A stretch of 64,000 nt of DNA from Sporothrix humicola. Taxonomy: Eukaryota; Ascomycota; Sordariomycetes; Ophiostomatales; Ophiostomataceae. Under the pieces are notes generated by a model. That model was not told where the DNA came from, made no database searches, and worked only from the letters and a program-made list of their open reading frames with translations. The number at the start of each line of letters is the position of its first letter. The stretch's first letter is position 1. The DNA is taken from positions 1 to 64,000 of the forward strand of contig WNYE01000077.1 in the NCBI GenBank assembly GCA_021396245.1, read 5' to 3'. The translations under genes were made by a program, and so were the position numbers. Positions 1-10,743 of this stretch are shown piece after piece.

Positions 1-108
1 TTTTTTTTTTTTTTTTGCCCATTCCCCCGGTCCCTTTTTTTTTTTTTCCCCTTTTTTTTTTTTTTTGTTTTTTTTTTTTTTTTTCCCCCCCCCCCCCCCC
101 CCCCCCCC
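1..108. repeat. polypyrimidine (T/C homopolymer) tract
   Basis: The first 108 bases are nearly all T and C: several T runs of 12 to 20 bases, then a run of about 25 C. Only a few A or G interrupt it. It encodes nothing. It could be a true polypyrimidine tract, a scaffold edge or a homopolymer assembly artefact; the uninterrupted C run makes an artefact plausible. Confidence 0.9.
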
Positions 109-1222
109 GTTCTCATCTGTTTTTGTTACGACATACCTGTTTCCCTCGGAACAGACTCTTCCTCTCGCCGTGATCTGGTTGGTAATAAGAAACCCTCGGG
201 TGGCCCACCGTCGGTCCGGGGGTGCGTTGCGAAGAGCTTGAGGATCTCGAAAGTATTATTATCACTGTGCTGAAGTATTTCTGAGCACAGGGGTGGAGGG
301 AAGATACTCCAGTCCTCCAGATTTCCAGGCCAGGGATGTGGAGGGCGTAATGGGGGGCCGACAGGGTAGGGGAAATATTCGCTGCTGTGGAATTGCTGGA
401 TAATCCGGAAGATGGCCGGAAGATGAGGCAATGGACTTCCCGGAACAGCCTGTCGCGAGAGACTGTCAGCGTGTGAAGCGTGTAAGCCTGTTGGAGTGCG
501 TGCGCGCGTGGCAATTGGGCCATGGGGAAAAGGGGAAAACGCAAAAAGAAGGAAACATTGACTAACAAAAGACAAGATTAGTGGGGATGGGGGAATGGGA
601 AATGGGGAGACGAGGCCCCAAAAGATACCAAAAGATGGGGGTAAAATGGCAAATATGAGTGAGCCATAACAGGGCGGAGAGAGTAACTTTTGCGCTGGCA
701 GATGGAGAAAGGAACGTTGCCGCTATCACAAGGAAATTGAATGAGGAGGACGGTGTCTGTACGTCGAACTGGTGTATCTGACTACTTGCGAGCGCGCGGG
801 GGTTGTGTTCTGTTGGCAATTGCTGGCCCAACAGGCACAAAGGGAGATGGAAGAAGAGGCTCTGGATTACGTTTTTGAATAGGGGAACTGGGATTTCTGG
901 CAAGATGCAGCTTCCCTTCATCAGCTCGCCATCGTACCTGCCTGCCTTTCTAGCTTTCACCGTCCTCTCCTTCCTTGTTCCCCCCATCCATCTCCTTCCC
1001 CATTTTCCCCTTTCCACTTTCATTTCGCAGCGGTTGTTGAAATCCATTGCTCCTTCCCCCAATATCGTTATTTCCAGAGCTTTTCTGGAAACATGACAGC
1101 GGTCTCCAAGACTAGAATGATTCATTACGAGGAAGAGGGGATCGGACGGAGGTGAGCGAGACTGGTGCCAGGCCTTTGTGCCCTGTACTCTGTCAGATAC
1201 AGGTACTTGTTTGCCTTGTAGT

Positions 1223-1231
1223 TACTCCGTA
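1223..1231 (+). repeat. TACTCCGTA 9-mer (copy 1)
   Basis: Exact TACTCCGTA in gene-free DNA; one of four plus-strand copies in the window. Confidence 0.6.
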
Positions 1232-3326
1232 CAGTGCACTAGGACTGGACTCTCGGAGTTCTGGATGTGCGGAGAGGGGAAGGGGGGATCTAGAGACAAA
1301 AAGAGGAAGGTATGGGGTGCTCCGCAAGCTAGCGTCTTGTCTTGGTCAGTTTTCCCCCGAGGAAGGAAGCGACTAACGCGGAGATACTCCGCCGCATTGT
1401 GGGTTCTCTCTCGAGAAAGCCCACTTGGGTTTCCTCTTTCCTCTTTTTCAAGTGTTTTCAGTGTGGTGGACTTTGCTCTTTCTGTCTGAGGTGTTGTTGA
1501 GCTTGTCCAGGGAAGGAACTCGATGCGTTGTTCTCGAGTCAGTTTCAGAAGGCAAAAGCTGGCTATTAAATTTTCCAGTGAGTCGATAGTAGCCGTGGCA
1601 TCTTCGTTGTAATTTCGTCCCTTCACTGCGGCGAGCTCTTTTCCCCTTTTCACTTTTTCCTATTCGGGTGATTTCCTTTTCCTCGCTTCAAGGTGAAAAC
1701 CAGTGTGTGCGGTGTGGCCTGGCATAGCCGGCAAGGAATGTTTCACAGCGTATCTCGTTCTAATAGGAAGGCACGACAGAAGGTCGGCTCCCCTGGATTC
1801 GCCCTGACTTGGTCCTGGCCATCCATAAAAGTGCCATTGTAGAATGCGGTTCCGCCCTGGTGTTGCTTATTTTAAGGTACAAATTAGTTTTTGAATACCA
1901 TTCAGTTTCCATCGTCGACGTAATGTCTTGATCTCCTCGATCAGTGATCGTGTTGAGGTCCCAAGTCGCCAATTGGAGAGCCCCCAAAATTACCGGTCTA
2001 TCCTTCCCCCAACTTTTTTTTCGCTTCAATTTTTTGGAATTCTGTGTCGTCGCTCGTTCCTTCCTCGTTGTGAGCTGTGCCCTTTCTTGCCCTATTTTCT
2101 GTTCTGGTTGTATCGATTGGCGCTAGCCGACCTCATGTTGCGGAGACGAGGGGTTTTAGGGCGGGGAGCGGTGGCAGGGGACGGTTTGGGGGAGAATGGA
2201 ATGGGAGACAGTAAAAATTGCCCCACTTTGTGTCGGCTTCCTTTCTCCTCCTTTTCTCTTTCCTCCTCTGGCAGCCCCGCTTCTTTTTTATAGGGTGTCA
2301 TGACTTTTTTGTGTTCTTTCCCTCTTTTCGCAAAGTGCGGAGATACAGTGCGTTCCCCACAGTGTGCAAGCGCGGACCGAGTTGCGACAGTGGGCGTGAG
2401 GAGAGAGGAGGAGAGGAGGTAGGTGCGCTGGGGGGCGGCAGAGGTGTGCCAGTGGTGGTGGCCTGGAGGTGGCCTGGGCTGTTTTTCGGAGAATCTACGA
2501 CCGGTGGCCGTCAGTGGCAGCCACAGGCTCCTTCCTTTTGAGTTGTTCCTCTGGTTGCCGATGTACAACAGTCGTTCCTGCCTGTTGTGCGACGTCGTTT
2601 GTGCTTCGTACGAGCATTCGTACTCGTTTATGAATATGCACAAATGAGTGCCTTCCAACTTTAACGTTGACTGTCAAATACGAGTATCGACAAAGATGCA
2701 TCGCATTTTCTGATCTAATGTCGACATGTTTTAAATCCTTCGACGATCCACCAACCTCTCCAATAACTTTTCTTTTTTATCTCCTTCCCTTCCCTCAACT
2801 CGTTTCCCTTTTCCTCGCTGACTCGCCAGTGCAGAGTAAGTGTCCAGGCGCTTCCTAGCTTGCCATTGATGGTGGGGGAAGACGAGATTGAAAGCGGCCC
2901 AGGACGTGACGAACAAGGACAAGAGGCCAGGCGGAGGCAAAGCGCCGGACATCGTTGGCCGGAAGCATCATGAGGGCTATCCAGCACACCACAAGTTGTG
3001 GGAAAGGAGAGAAAAGAGACAAGAGGGAAGAGGCAAGACAAAGAAAAAAGACACGGGAAAGAGAAATCAAAAGAAGCGATATTCGCATTGACAAGTTGTC
3101 GACTCTCGAGTCTCAAGTCTGGCATGAATCGCGACTGAACGCGCCCTGGTTCGGGATTCGGTCAGACCAGGTCGGGAAAGATGCCGAGATCCGCGTCAAG
3201 GCGTGTCAGTGAAGAAGACTGGACAAGAGAGGCGGTCAAGAAATACAGAATCAGAGGAAAAGAAAAAGAAAACAAAAAGCAACAGCGGACGGCTCATAGG
3301 CGCCCACGGAACAGGTCCCGTTATGC

Positions 3327-3352
3327 TTTTTGATTTTTGATTTTTGATTTTT
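3327..3352. repeat. TTTTTGA tandem repeat
   Basis: Three perfect copies of the 7-mer TTTTTGA followed by TTTTT. Non-coding microrepeat in the 6 kb spacer. Confidence 0.9.
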
Positions 3353-5626
3353 CTTGTTTTTCCCTTGTCGAGCACCCTCCACAGTTTGTCTGCAACAATT
3401 TCTTCTCAATCCCACCTGTGTTATTCTCCATTTTCTGTTCTCCAAATCTTGCATAACTACGACACGGAGGACGAATAACGAACGACGGGGGAAACGGAGA
3501 CGGAGGGTAGGAGATATTCCAAGTGGAAAGACACAAAGTGGTGTAAGTAAGATGTAAGGCTGTGGTTTGAGGTTGACCTCCTTGGTATCGCAGCGACTGC
3601 TTTCTGTTTACTTTCGACTCTTACATGCCATCATATCATGATGCAAGATGATGGGACGATCAGAAATGCAGAAATGCGCTGTGTTGTCACAGGTTTGCCT
3701 TTCTTATAAATCAAAGACAACAAACACACAGACTTTTTGACCTCTTTTTCTATTTTTCTCTTTTCTCCTATTTCTCCTACAAGGCATCAACACATGCAAA
3801 TGCAAGTGATGCAGAGGTGCAGCGTGCACACACAAAGCGCACACATCAAACTGGCGGTCAGTGCTTGTGGGAGCGTTTTGTGAGTGCCAGTGCATTTCCA
3901 TGTCGCCTATTTCAGAAGCGTCGTTTTCTCCTTTTGCGGTTTATTTTTATTCGGCGTCTTCCGTTCGTCGTTGATTATTCAACTATTTCCCCGTCTAATC
4001 CCAGCTGCCTTTTCTTTGTCTTTCACCCAGCCGTGAGATCGCAAGGCGTCTATCTTTAGGACGATCATTTTTAAGAGTCTTGATGATCAGCTTCTCCTCA
4101 TCACGACAGCTCGAGTGTTCCAGCTTATCTCCTATGCTTCTCCAAAGGCCGAGTACACAGTAGACGAGAGGAGAGAAGAAGGATGAACGACTTGGGGTTG
4201 TGCTAAGCACGGCCTTGACGGCCGAAGGATCTTATTCCCAAGAAAGCCCAAGCCACTAACCCATGCCAACAGGCCAGTTTGGCCCCCAAAACCACCCAGT
4301 GGAAACGACTTCCCAAAACAGATACCCGGATACTGCATTACCGCAAGATGCAACTGACAGGGGGCCGCAATTGAATATCCGCGCCGGCCACTGAGAAACT
4401 CTGAAAAAGACTGGGAAATACTGAAAAATGCAGCTAAAACGGACAAACACGTCGGTGTCACAATCCCGCGCAGCCCACAAAGCCCGCTCACCTTGGCGAA
4501 TTACTTGAGTAGGGGAGGGAAAACACCACCCGCTCGTTGATGACCCGATGGGAGAGACGAAGGAAAAATAGGAGACAGAAAAGGACTACCCAGAAAACAA
4601 TATTGGAAATATTGGGGTATTGCGCCCTTTTTCTGAAATTCGGAGTATCTTTTTTGTGGGATTATGGAGATGCAGATGGAGAGAATGGAGATGAGGGAGA
4701 AAAAAGAGAAGAACATAATTGTTAAATGATGGAAAATGAAGACACCCGATGCCGCGGAACCCTAAGCTGTCGCTTAACAGAATGGAGAATGTGAGGCAGG
4801 GAGTCGTCTCTTCTGGGATATCCAGGAGCTCCAGGCGTTCAGGACATGTTGCTCCGAAGTCCAGGGAATGAGACGAACAGGTATCCGTTTTGGAGCCAAT
4901 AGTCTAGGGGAAGTAAGGAGTTTTCTCACACAAGACTCCAGGAAAACAATAGGATGCGCGTATGTCCTGGAAAGACAAGAGGCTACTCTTGATTTGAGGT
5001 CATGTTATGGAAGCGAGTGTCAAGGGCGAGTTATGCAAGCTCATAGAGTATTTGTAAGAAAACAATACCTGTAGGTAATAATCAAACAAAGACTGACAGA
5101 GTGCGGAGAACAGCCACAGAAGGCCTCCTCAGAAAAGGAGGAAGCGGAGAAATGAAAAAGGAGAAAGGGCAGAGGAACTGATATCATGAAAACAGGGCCT
5201 GCCTTCAGCGATCGAGCGGGATTCATTGTCCACTGGGGAGACTTTGGGGCAGTCTGGAGCAGTCTCGGCCGTGACTCTGTCGTCTCTCGTCTGTTCTTTT
5301 TCGTAATTGTTCGTGAGTCACGACAGGTCTGGACTTTTTCGGGTCTTTCTCATTTTGGAATTAGCGAACATTCCGAGCTTTGCCCAGAACCCCGGAGCAA
5401 TACTGAATCACGATGTTTGAGATAGTCTGGGATAGCCAAAGATGGGATCTCATAGTGGCCCATGCTCTCCATAATGCTGGGCATGACATCCCAGTAATCC
5501 CTCGGTGAGCAGACTTCCCTTTTGAGAAATATGTAAAGATAACGATACGAAGCCATAAAAAGATCATGAACAAATACTCCATGTTCAATGAAATGCAAAG
5601 GCTTTAATAGATATGTGTTGATGTTG

Positions 5627-5640
5627 TACTCCGTAGATGT
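5627..5640 (+). repeat. TACTCCGTA 9-mer (copy 2)
   Basis: Exact TACTCCGTA followed by GATG; the 14-mer GTACTCCGTAGATG (from 5626) is shared with the copy at 10638. About 470 bases upstream of the CAB5 start. Confidence 0.6.
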
Positions 5641-6106
5641 GTTGTATGTAGCTGCCACGTGACCCGGCTAATATGGTACCTTCCGTGGGGACGTCTTTGT
5701 GTTTAGCGGGCAGGCGGGGCAGCTCCTCTAATAGCTCTTCCGAGGTCCAGAGCTTTGAGAGCAGGAGCACGTCACCTTCCACAAGCGACGTTCATTGACA
5801 ACTTCGCAAACGACATTCGCAGTTTTACCAATTGACAGCACTCGCATCGCATCGTCGACAGCGACAGCGACGTGAGACGTGATACCGAACAATCGAAAGC
5901 ACGACCTCCACAATCTGCTGACACCCGCCCACTACTCACAGCACGCAGCACAGACAGCACATCGCTGCACGACATCTGCAATCTGCAGCTCTCCGAGCCA
6001 CTCCACTCGCTTTCGACGACTTGCCCGCGTCTTTGACCCAACTCGTCGCCTCATTTCCGTTTTGGTCTCCTCGACTTCGTCTCGTCGACCCGTCTCTTTC
6101 GCCGCC

Positions 6107-6925
6107 ATGCTCCTTATCGGGCTCACCGGCTCCATCGCCACGGGCAAGTCGACGGTGTCGTCGCTACTGTCGGCACCGCCGTACGGCCTGCCCGTGATCG
6201 ACGCCGACAAGCTCGCGCGGCAGGTGGTCGAGCCCGGTACGCCGGCCTACAAGAAGATTGTCGCCCACTTTGGCAAGTCGACGCCGGATCTCCTGCAGGA
6301 TGTGGAGGGGGATGCACCAAAAGGGGCCCCACTCAACCGGGCAGCGCTTGGCCGCCGGGTGTTTGGCGACGACCCCGAACGGCGGGCGGACCGCGCCGTG
6401 CTCAACAGCATTGTGCACCCTGCCGTGCGCGCGGCCATGTACCGCGCGCTGGCGTCGGCGTACATCAAGGGCCACTGGGCGGTCGTCCTCGACGTGCCTT
6501 TGCTGTTTGAGAGCAAACTGGACGTGCTGTGCGGCACCGTGCTGGTCGTGGCGGTCCGCGACCCCGAGATCCAGATGGCGCGGCTGCGGGCGCGGGATCC
6601 GCACTTGACGGCAGAGGATGCGGCGAACCGGGTGCGCAGCCAGGGCGATGTGCGGGACAAGGCGCGGCGGGCGGCGGCGCGTAATGCGGGCCCCAACGGA
6701 ACATTGGGCGTCGTCCTGTGGAACGACGGCGACAAGGCGGAGCTGGCGGCACAAGTGGAGGCGGCGATGACGCAGATCAAGGCGGCCAGTCCGTCGTGGT
6801 GGCACAATATGCTGCTGGTGTGCCCGCCGCTCGGTCTGGCAGTGGCGGCGTACACGTACTGGCAGAACGGGCGGATCAATGCACGGTGGGCAGCGGAGGA
6901 GCAGAGGGCGAAGGCCAATCTATGA
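6107..6925 (+). CDS. CAB5: dephospho-CoA kinase
   Basis: Catalyses the last step of coenzyme A synthesis, ATP-dependent phosphorylation of the 3'-hydroxyl of dephospho-CoA. The 272-residue protein begins with a P-loop, GLTGSIATGKST (residues 5-16). It continues with the CoaE-type IDADKLARQVVEPGTPAY segment (31-48) and VLDVPLLFES (127-136). The start at 6107 lies in a strong GCCGCC-ATG context and puts the P-loop at the usual distance from the N-terminus. The frame stays open for at least 76 codons upstream, but without an ATG. A hydrophobic stretch (about 232-252) near the C-terminus looks like a membrane anchor, which bacterial CoaE lacks. No intron. EFM7 follows 1.2 kb downstream on the same strand. 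The family call is secure; the membrane anchor is inferred. Confidence 0.95.
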   Translation: MLLIGLTGSIATGKSTVSSLLSAPPYGLPVIDADKLARQVVEPGTPAYKKIVAHFGKSTPDLLQDVEGDAPKGAPLNRAALGRRVFGDDPERRADRAVLNSIVHPAVRAAMYRALASAYIKGHWAVVLDVPLLFESKLDVLCGTVLVVAVRDPEIQMARLRARDPHLTAEDAANRVRSQGDVRDKARRAAARNAGPNGTLGVVLWNDGDKAELAAQVEAAMTQIKAASPSWWHNMLLVCPPLGLAVAAYTYWQNGRINARWAAEEQRAKANL

Positions 6926-7643
6926 GAATCGATGACGACGACAAGAAGACGAGATGGGGACGACATGACGACACAGTACGGAAAACGACAACAAAAGACA
7001 CATACATACAGACTGGGAGGACATTTGGTTACGTTACGGTTATGATTTTGGCGGCTGCTTGGTTTTATTGGGCTATTATCAACTTGCGTTTGTTTATTTC
7101 ATTTGGCTAGATTGCATTGTTTGCGTTGGTTTATGGTACAATAGTCAAGAGACTTTTTTGGCATTTATTTCGATGGGAGAAGCACGGCATATACACATAC
7201 AGCGGCAGTGACGTACGATATCAAAACCGACGTCAGAATATCGTATCTACAGTCAGTGAGGTGAGTGCGAGCCTCCATATGAACGTACCATCCATTCAAG
7301 GCTTGCTGTTCGTGGAAGTATCTGACAGTGAGATAACCTGCCCACTGAAGCTGCCGTAAGATACTTGTTACTGTATCACACCTGCCGGCTTTTACGGCAG
7401 CAACGGCCAACGGCGCAAGAGTGTTTGAACAGCCCGGGCTACTGGGTTACAGAGGCTGTAAGTCGATATGCAGGTAGCCTTAGGGCGGCCACGTTACCTG
7501 CCCTATGGGGCAGTTGCTAGCAGAGCTGGGAGGAAACGTAGAGAGACTCGTGGAAGGAGCTAGCGTAACGTGTTACCTCACAAGTGGGAGATGCAAAATG
7601 GAAGCATTCAAGACTGACAATCAGATGGTGCTTTCAGTAAACG

Positions 7644-7665
7644 TTCCACGGAGCTTCCCGTGGAA
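7644..7665. repeat. short perfect inverted repeat
   Basis: TTCCACGG, a 6-base loop AGCTTC, then CCGTGGAA: an 8-bp perfect stem. No T run follows. It lies between co-oriented CAB5 and EFM7. Confidence 0.75.
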
Positions 7666-7945
7666 TGTGCTTCTGGTTGTCGTTCTCTTGATATGGTCGT
7701 GTATTGGCGGTAATTACTGTGATTGTCTTGTATTATTTTTCTTTACGCTGAATGAAAAAAGTTGAAGAAAAAACGACAATTAAAATCAATAAATTAAATA
7801 TCGAACAATAAGGAGATTAATAAAAAATAGAATAATGACATGCACAGTTTACAAGAACATGAAAGAGAGCCCGAAATGGACAATGGCCGGCTTGGTTAGT
7901 GTGAGGCCGGCCATCGGTGAGTGCCCGCGCCGACTCTGCGATTTC

Positions 7946-7969
7946 AAGGTGAAAGGTGAAAGGTGAAAG
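7946..7969. repeat. AAGGTGA tandem repeat
   Basis: Three perfect copies of AAGGTGA followed by AAG, about 190 bases upstream of the EFM7 start codon. Confidence 0.85.
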
Positions 7970-8157
7970 TGGGGTCATCCAATTGGAGCAGACTTTGCAT
8001 TAGACTTTCAACTATTTTTTTTTTCAACGACCAACTCAATCTCAGCCTTGTCAGACAGCCTCGAATAACCGTCACAATTGAGATTGAAGACTGCAAAAAG
8101 ATATTCATTTCCCAGAAATATATTCTCTAATTTAACACTCACACTCACATCCCCACC

Positions 8158-9162
8158 ATGGCCAACGACCGGCCAGAAGACGTCGTCAACGTCGTCAACG
8201 ACGTCAACGTCGTCAACGACAATGTGTCGGATGCCTCTGACAGCCTCGACGTCGGCCTCTTTGCCGACCCGCCAGACTACTACCCGCCGTCGCCGCCGCC
8301 CACGACCGAACAGCACGCCCTCGGCCGCAGCGGCGTGCAGCTGACCCTGCACCTGGTGGGCCACAGCGTGCTGGAGGCGCATCGGCTGTGGAACGGCTCG
8401 CGCGTGATGGCCGACTACCTGGAGGAGGAGGAGGCGGGGGGCAGGAATGTCATAAAAGACAAGACGGTGCTGGAACTGGGTGCCGGGGCTGGCTTGCCTG
8501 GCATTGTGTGCGGTCTTGTTCTGGGCGCGCGCAAGTCTGTCGTGACCGACTACCCCGACCCGGACCTGGTGGCGACGATCCAGAAGAACATTGACGAGGC
8601 CGAGGCGGGGGTCAAGTCGGCAGCGGCGAGTGGGCAGTTCTCAGAGTATGTCCCTGGCACCGTGGTTGCGGACGGCTACATTTGGGGCGGCGATCCGGAG
8701 CCGATGCTGGCGCATTTAAAGTCGACATCGACGACAACGGCATCGAGCGATAGCGAGGACCAAAAGTACGATGTGGTGCTGCTCGCCGACCTGTTGTTCC
8801 GCCATGCCGAGCACAGCAAGCTGGCCTACAGTGTGGCCCAAACACTGAAGGAAACGCTGGACAGCCGCAGCTATGTGTTCTTTACAAGCTACCGGCCGTG
8901 GCTGCGGCACAAGGATCTGGCCTTCTTCGAGCACGCAAGAGATGCAGGACTGGTTGTTGAGCACCTCCTCGAAAAGAGACTCGAGAAGCCGCCATTGTTT
9001 TTCGAAAACGACCCGGGCGATGTGAGCGTGCGGTCGACTGTCTCGGGATACTCGTTGCGGTGGCCCGACAAGGCCAAGGGGGAAGACCCAAAGGCGTTCT
9101 GGCCGCCGCCAGGAGGTATTCCAGGGGAGGAGGCACAGTCACAGCCGGCGCAGTCGGCGTAG
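8158..9162 (+). CDS. EFM7: EFM7/NNT1-type protein N-methyltransferase
   Basis: Class I SAM-dependent methyltransferase of the Efm7 (formerly Nnt1) family, which in yeast methylates the N-terminal glycine and adjacent lysine of eEF1A. The 334-residue protein has HSVLEAHRLWNGSRVMADYL (69-88), typical of the family, then SAM motif I VLELGAGAGLPG (104-115) and VVTDYPD (128-134), whose Asp should bind SAM ribose. Later come VADGYIWGG and VVLLADLLFRH. The family N-terminal signature FADPPDYYPPSPPPT is present from residue 35. The first 30 residues are an unusual D/V/N repeat encoded by repeated GTCAACGAC-like units. The start at 8158 (CCACC-ATGG) is strong. No intron. Family call secure; substrate inferred from orthology. 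Confidence 0.93.
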   Translation: MANDRPEDVVNVVNDVNVVNDNVSDASDSLDVGLFADPPDYYPPSPPPTTEQHALGRSGVQLTLHLVGHSVLEAHRLWNGSRVMADYLEEEEAGGRNVIKDKTVLELGAGAGLPGIVCGLVLGARKSVVTDYPDPDLVATIQKNIDEAEAGVKSAAASGQFSEYVPGTVVADGYIWGGDPEPMLAHLKSTSTTTASSDSEDQKYDVVLLADLLFRHAEHSKLAYSVAQTLKETLDSRSYVFFTSYRPWLRHKDLAFFEHARDAGLVVEHLLEKRLEKPPLFFENDPGDVSVRSTVSGYSLRWPDKAKGEDPKAFWPPPGGIPGEEAQSQPAQSA

Positions 9163-9319
9163 TTGATGGCATGAGTTGATGTCTATTTGTAGTTTGTCTC
9201 ATATCGTTCATAGAGCATAGAATACCATTTGCATCCGTATGCCTGTTTTACGTCGTCGTGTGACCATTGTACTCATTGTGCCTGCCCACGACTCCTCGCT
9301 TCGCTCGTCGTGGCGCGTG

Positions 9320-10453
9320 TCAACCAAAACGCTGCCTTGCCAGCTCCCGCAGCATGTCCATCGTCTCCTCCTCTCTCGCCCGGTACTGTGCCCGCCGTTC
9401 CGCCAGCTCTTCCTCCCGTGCCCGCTGCTCCTCTTCCCGCCGCAGCTGCCAAAACGTCCGCCGTGCCGCCGCCTCGGCCTCTTCCTTCTTGCGGTCTTGC
9501 GCCGACTTTTTATGGAACCCGTCGTCGCCCATCAGCTCGTCGTCCCCGACCTCGCCGCCCGGCGACTTGTCCCGGAACCCCCGCATCTTTTCGTTGAGCT
9601 CGCGCTTCTTTTCGAGCTGGCGTTCGCGCGTGCCGGCGGCTGCTCGCGGCACAAGCTCTTCGAGACGCTCGCGCTGGAGGGCGCGGTCGGCGCGTCGCTC
9701 TTGTCTCAGGGCGAGCCTCTGCTGTTCGCGATCCTCTTCCTCGAGAGCGCGCTTCTCGTCAAGATCGGCGCGACTCGGGATGGCAGGGCCAGAGGCGCCC
9801 AAATGGCGACTGCGGATGCTCGTCGCTGTAGACGTGCCCTCTGCCGGTGGTAATGCAGGGCCGTAGTCGCTGTCATCTTTACTGCCTTCCTCTTCCTCCT
9901 CCTCTTCATCGTCTTTTTTGTCCTCCAACCTTTCCACCTCCGCGGGGCCTCCTCTGATGGCTCGCAAAAACAGTTGTGGCTCGTACCATTGGTCGGCCAG
10001 CTCCCGCCCATTCCACTTGTCCACAAACCGCCGCCATCGGCTTTGCACTTCGCGCTCTTTGCCGGCCGACTGTAGCTCGGATAACTTTAGGTGCTTCTCC
10101 TGTGACAGGTAGAGAGCGAAAACGGGCGAGAACTTGGAAAAGTCTGCTGACGCGACCAGGGCTCGAGCTGCATGGGGAAGCTGGACAGGGTCTCTTGGTT
10201 TGTCCCTGTGTTTGTCCCTGTCGTGGCGGTGGTGGTGATGCCGCCTTGATCTATGACCGTCACGATCTTCCCTCTGTTCGTCTCTCTTGTTGTCGTGGCT
10301 GGTCTTTTGGTGTTTGTGAGCGCGTGGCGATCGTGACCTTGAATGAGATCTTGAGCGACGGTGTTCGCGGTGGCGGTGTTTGTCTCGTTTCCGGTCTTTA
10401 TCTCGATCTCGTCTAGATGGACTCAACTGGTGGCTTCTTTCCTTTTCTTCCAT
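9320..10453 (-). CDS. RS/RD-rich coiled-coil nuclear protein (splicing-factor-like)
   Basis: The 377-residue protein begins with an Arg-Ser/Arg-Asp/His-rich tract (about 4-88) like those of splicing-associated proteins. A compact conserved block follows (about 90-167, containing PHAARALV, KFSPVF, KWNG and WYEPQLFLRAI). Next come an acidic run and YGPALP (197-202). The last 145 residues are a charged predicted coiled coil with ELVPR and ELMGDD motifs. Fungal members of this family are often labelled RNA helicase HEL117, but I see no helicase motif here. The first ATG is at 10453, with A at -3; the frame runs upstream only from a TTG. It lies 290 bp downstream of the GH92 gene on the same strand. 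Nuclear RNA-processing role is inferred from the RS region only. Confidence 0.82.
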   Translation of the reverse strand: MEEKERSHQLSPSRRDRDKDRKRDKHRHREHRRSRSHSRSRSPRAHKHQKTSHDNKRDEQREDRDGHRSRRHHHHRHDRDKHRDKPRDPVQLPHAARALVASADFSKFSPVFALYLSQEKHLKLSELQSAGKEREVQSRWRRFVDKWNGRELADQWYEPQLFLRAIRGGPAEVERLEDKKDDEEEEEEEGSKDDSDYGPALPPAEGTSTATSIRSRHLGASGPAIPSRADLDEKRALEEEDREQQRLALRQERRADRALQRERLEELVPRAAAGTRERQLEKKRELNEKMRGFRDKSPGGEVGDDELMGDDGFHKKSAQDRKKEEAEAAARRTFWQLRREEEQRAREEELAERRAQYRAREEETMDMLRELARQRFG

Positions 10454-10743
10454 TGTGAGTGTGGGGCGGGACTCAATGTTGTGTCTTGTTGAAGTTGTGG
10501 AACAAGGCTGAGCGATGAGCTTGGCCAAACACGAAAGACGTCAAACTTTAGTGGATCTGAGCTAAACGGACCAATTGGAGGACAAGCATCCACGCAAACT
10601 GGTCGACACTACAGACATAAGGCTAGAAATGATAAATGTACTCCGTAGATGCTCAATAAATAAATGTGAATAAATGGCAAAATGTACAATATATGGTGGT
10701 ATCATAAAATTCATAAGTCTCCTTTTTCGGCTGTTCTTCTCCC
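10454..10743. other. short intergenic region, GH92 to RS-rich gene
   Basis: 290 bases between two minus-strand genes. It must hold the GH92 3' end and the promoter and leader of the RS-rich gene. It is A/T-rich, includes AATAAA-like strings, and carries one TACTCCGTAGATG copy (from 10639). Confidence 0.6.
10639..10651 (+). repeat. TACTCCGTA 9-mer (copy 3)
   Basis: Exact TACTCCGTA followed by GATG, in the 290-base spacer between the GH92 and RS-rich genes. Confidence 0.6.

Larger units (their letters stand above)
109..6106. other. 6 kb intergenic region without a supportable gene
   Basis: Reading frames here are short, lack the GC-rich third-position bias of the real genes, and match no family I recognise. 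The DNA alternates between C/T-rich and G/A-rich blocks, as in fungal promoters and untranslated regions. It holds a TTTTTGA tandem repeat near 3.3 kb and two copies of the 9-mer TACTCCGTA (1223 and 5627). The last 200 bases before 6107 are C-rich and G-poor, like a fungal 5' leader. Confidence 0.6.
6926..8157. other. CAB5-EFM7 intergenic region
   Basis: This 1.2 kb stretch contains the CAB5 3' region and the EFM7 promoter and leader. It includes an 8-bp-stem hairpin at 7644-7665 and a short AAGGTGA tandem repeat at 7946-7969. An ATG-initiated 86-codon frame at 7505-7765 has a hydrophobic end but no recognisable homology and is not called as a gene. Confidence 0.6.

Noticed and set aside
113..1125. 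Minus-strand frames of 149-187 codons
   Set aside because: No coding bias, no domain, and no spliced extension found; pyrimidine/purine-rich DNA gives such frames by chance.
4868..5425. Two ATG-started plus-strand frames (68 and 79 codons)
   Set aside because: Short, no recognisable domain and no compositional support.
6247..6966. 239-codon minus-strand open frame over CAB5
   Set aside because: Codon-bias shadow of CAB5, composed mainly of Ala, Arg, Ser and Thr.
7505..7765. 86-codon ATG-started frame with a hydrophobic C-terminal half
   Set aside because: No homology, no coding bias, and it contains the 7644-7665 hairpin; more likely CAB5-EFM7 intergenic DNA.
9320..10453. RNA helicase label for the RS-rich protein
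   Set aside because: Homologues are sometimes so named, but no Walker A, DEAD/DEAH or other helicase motif is present.
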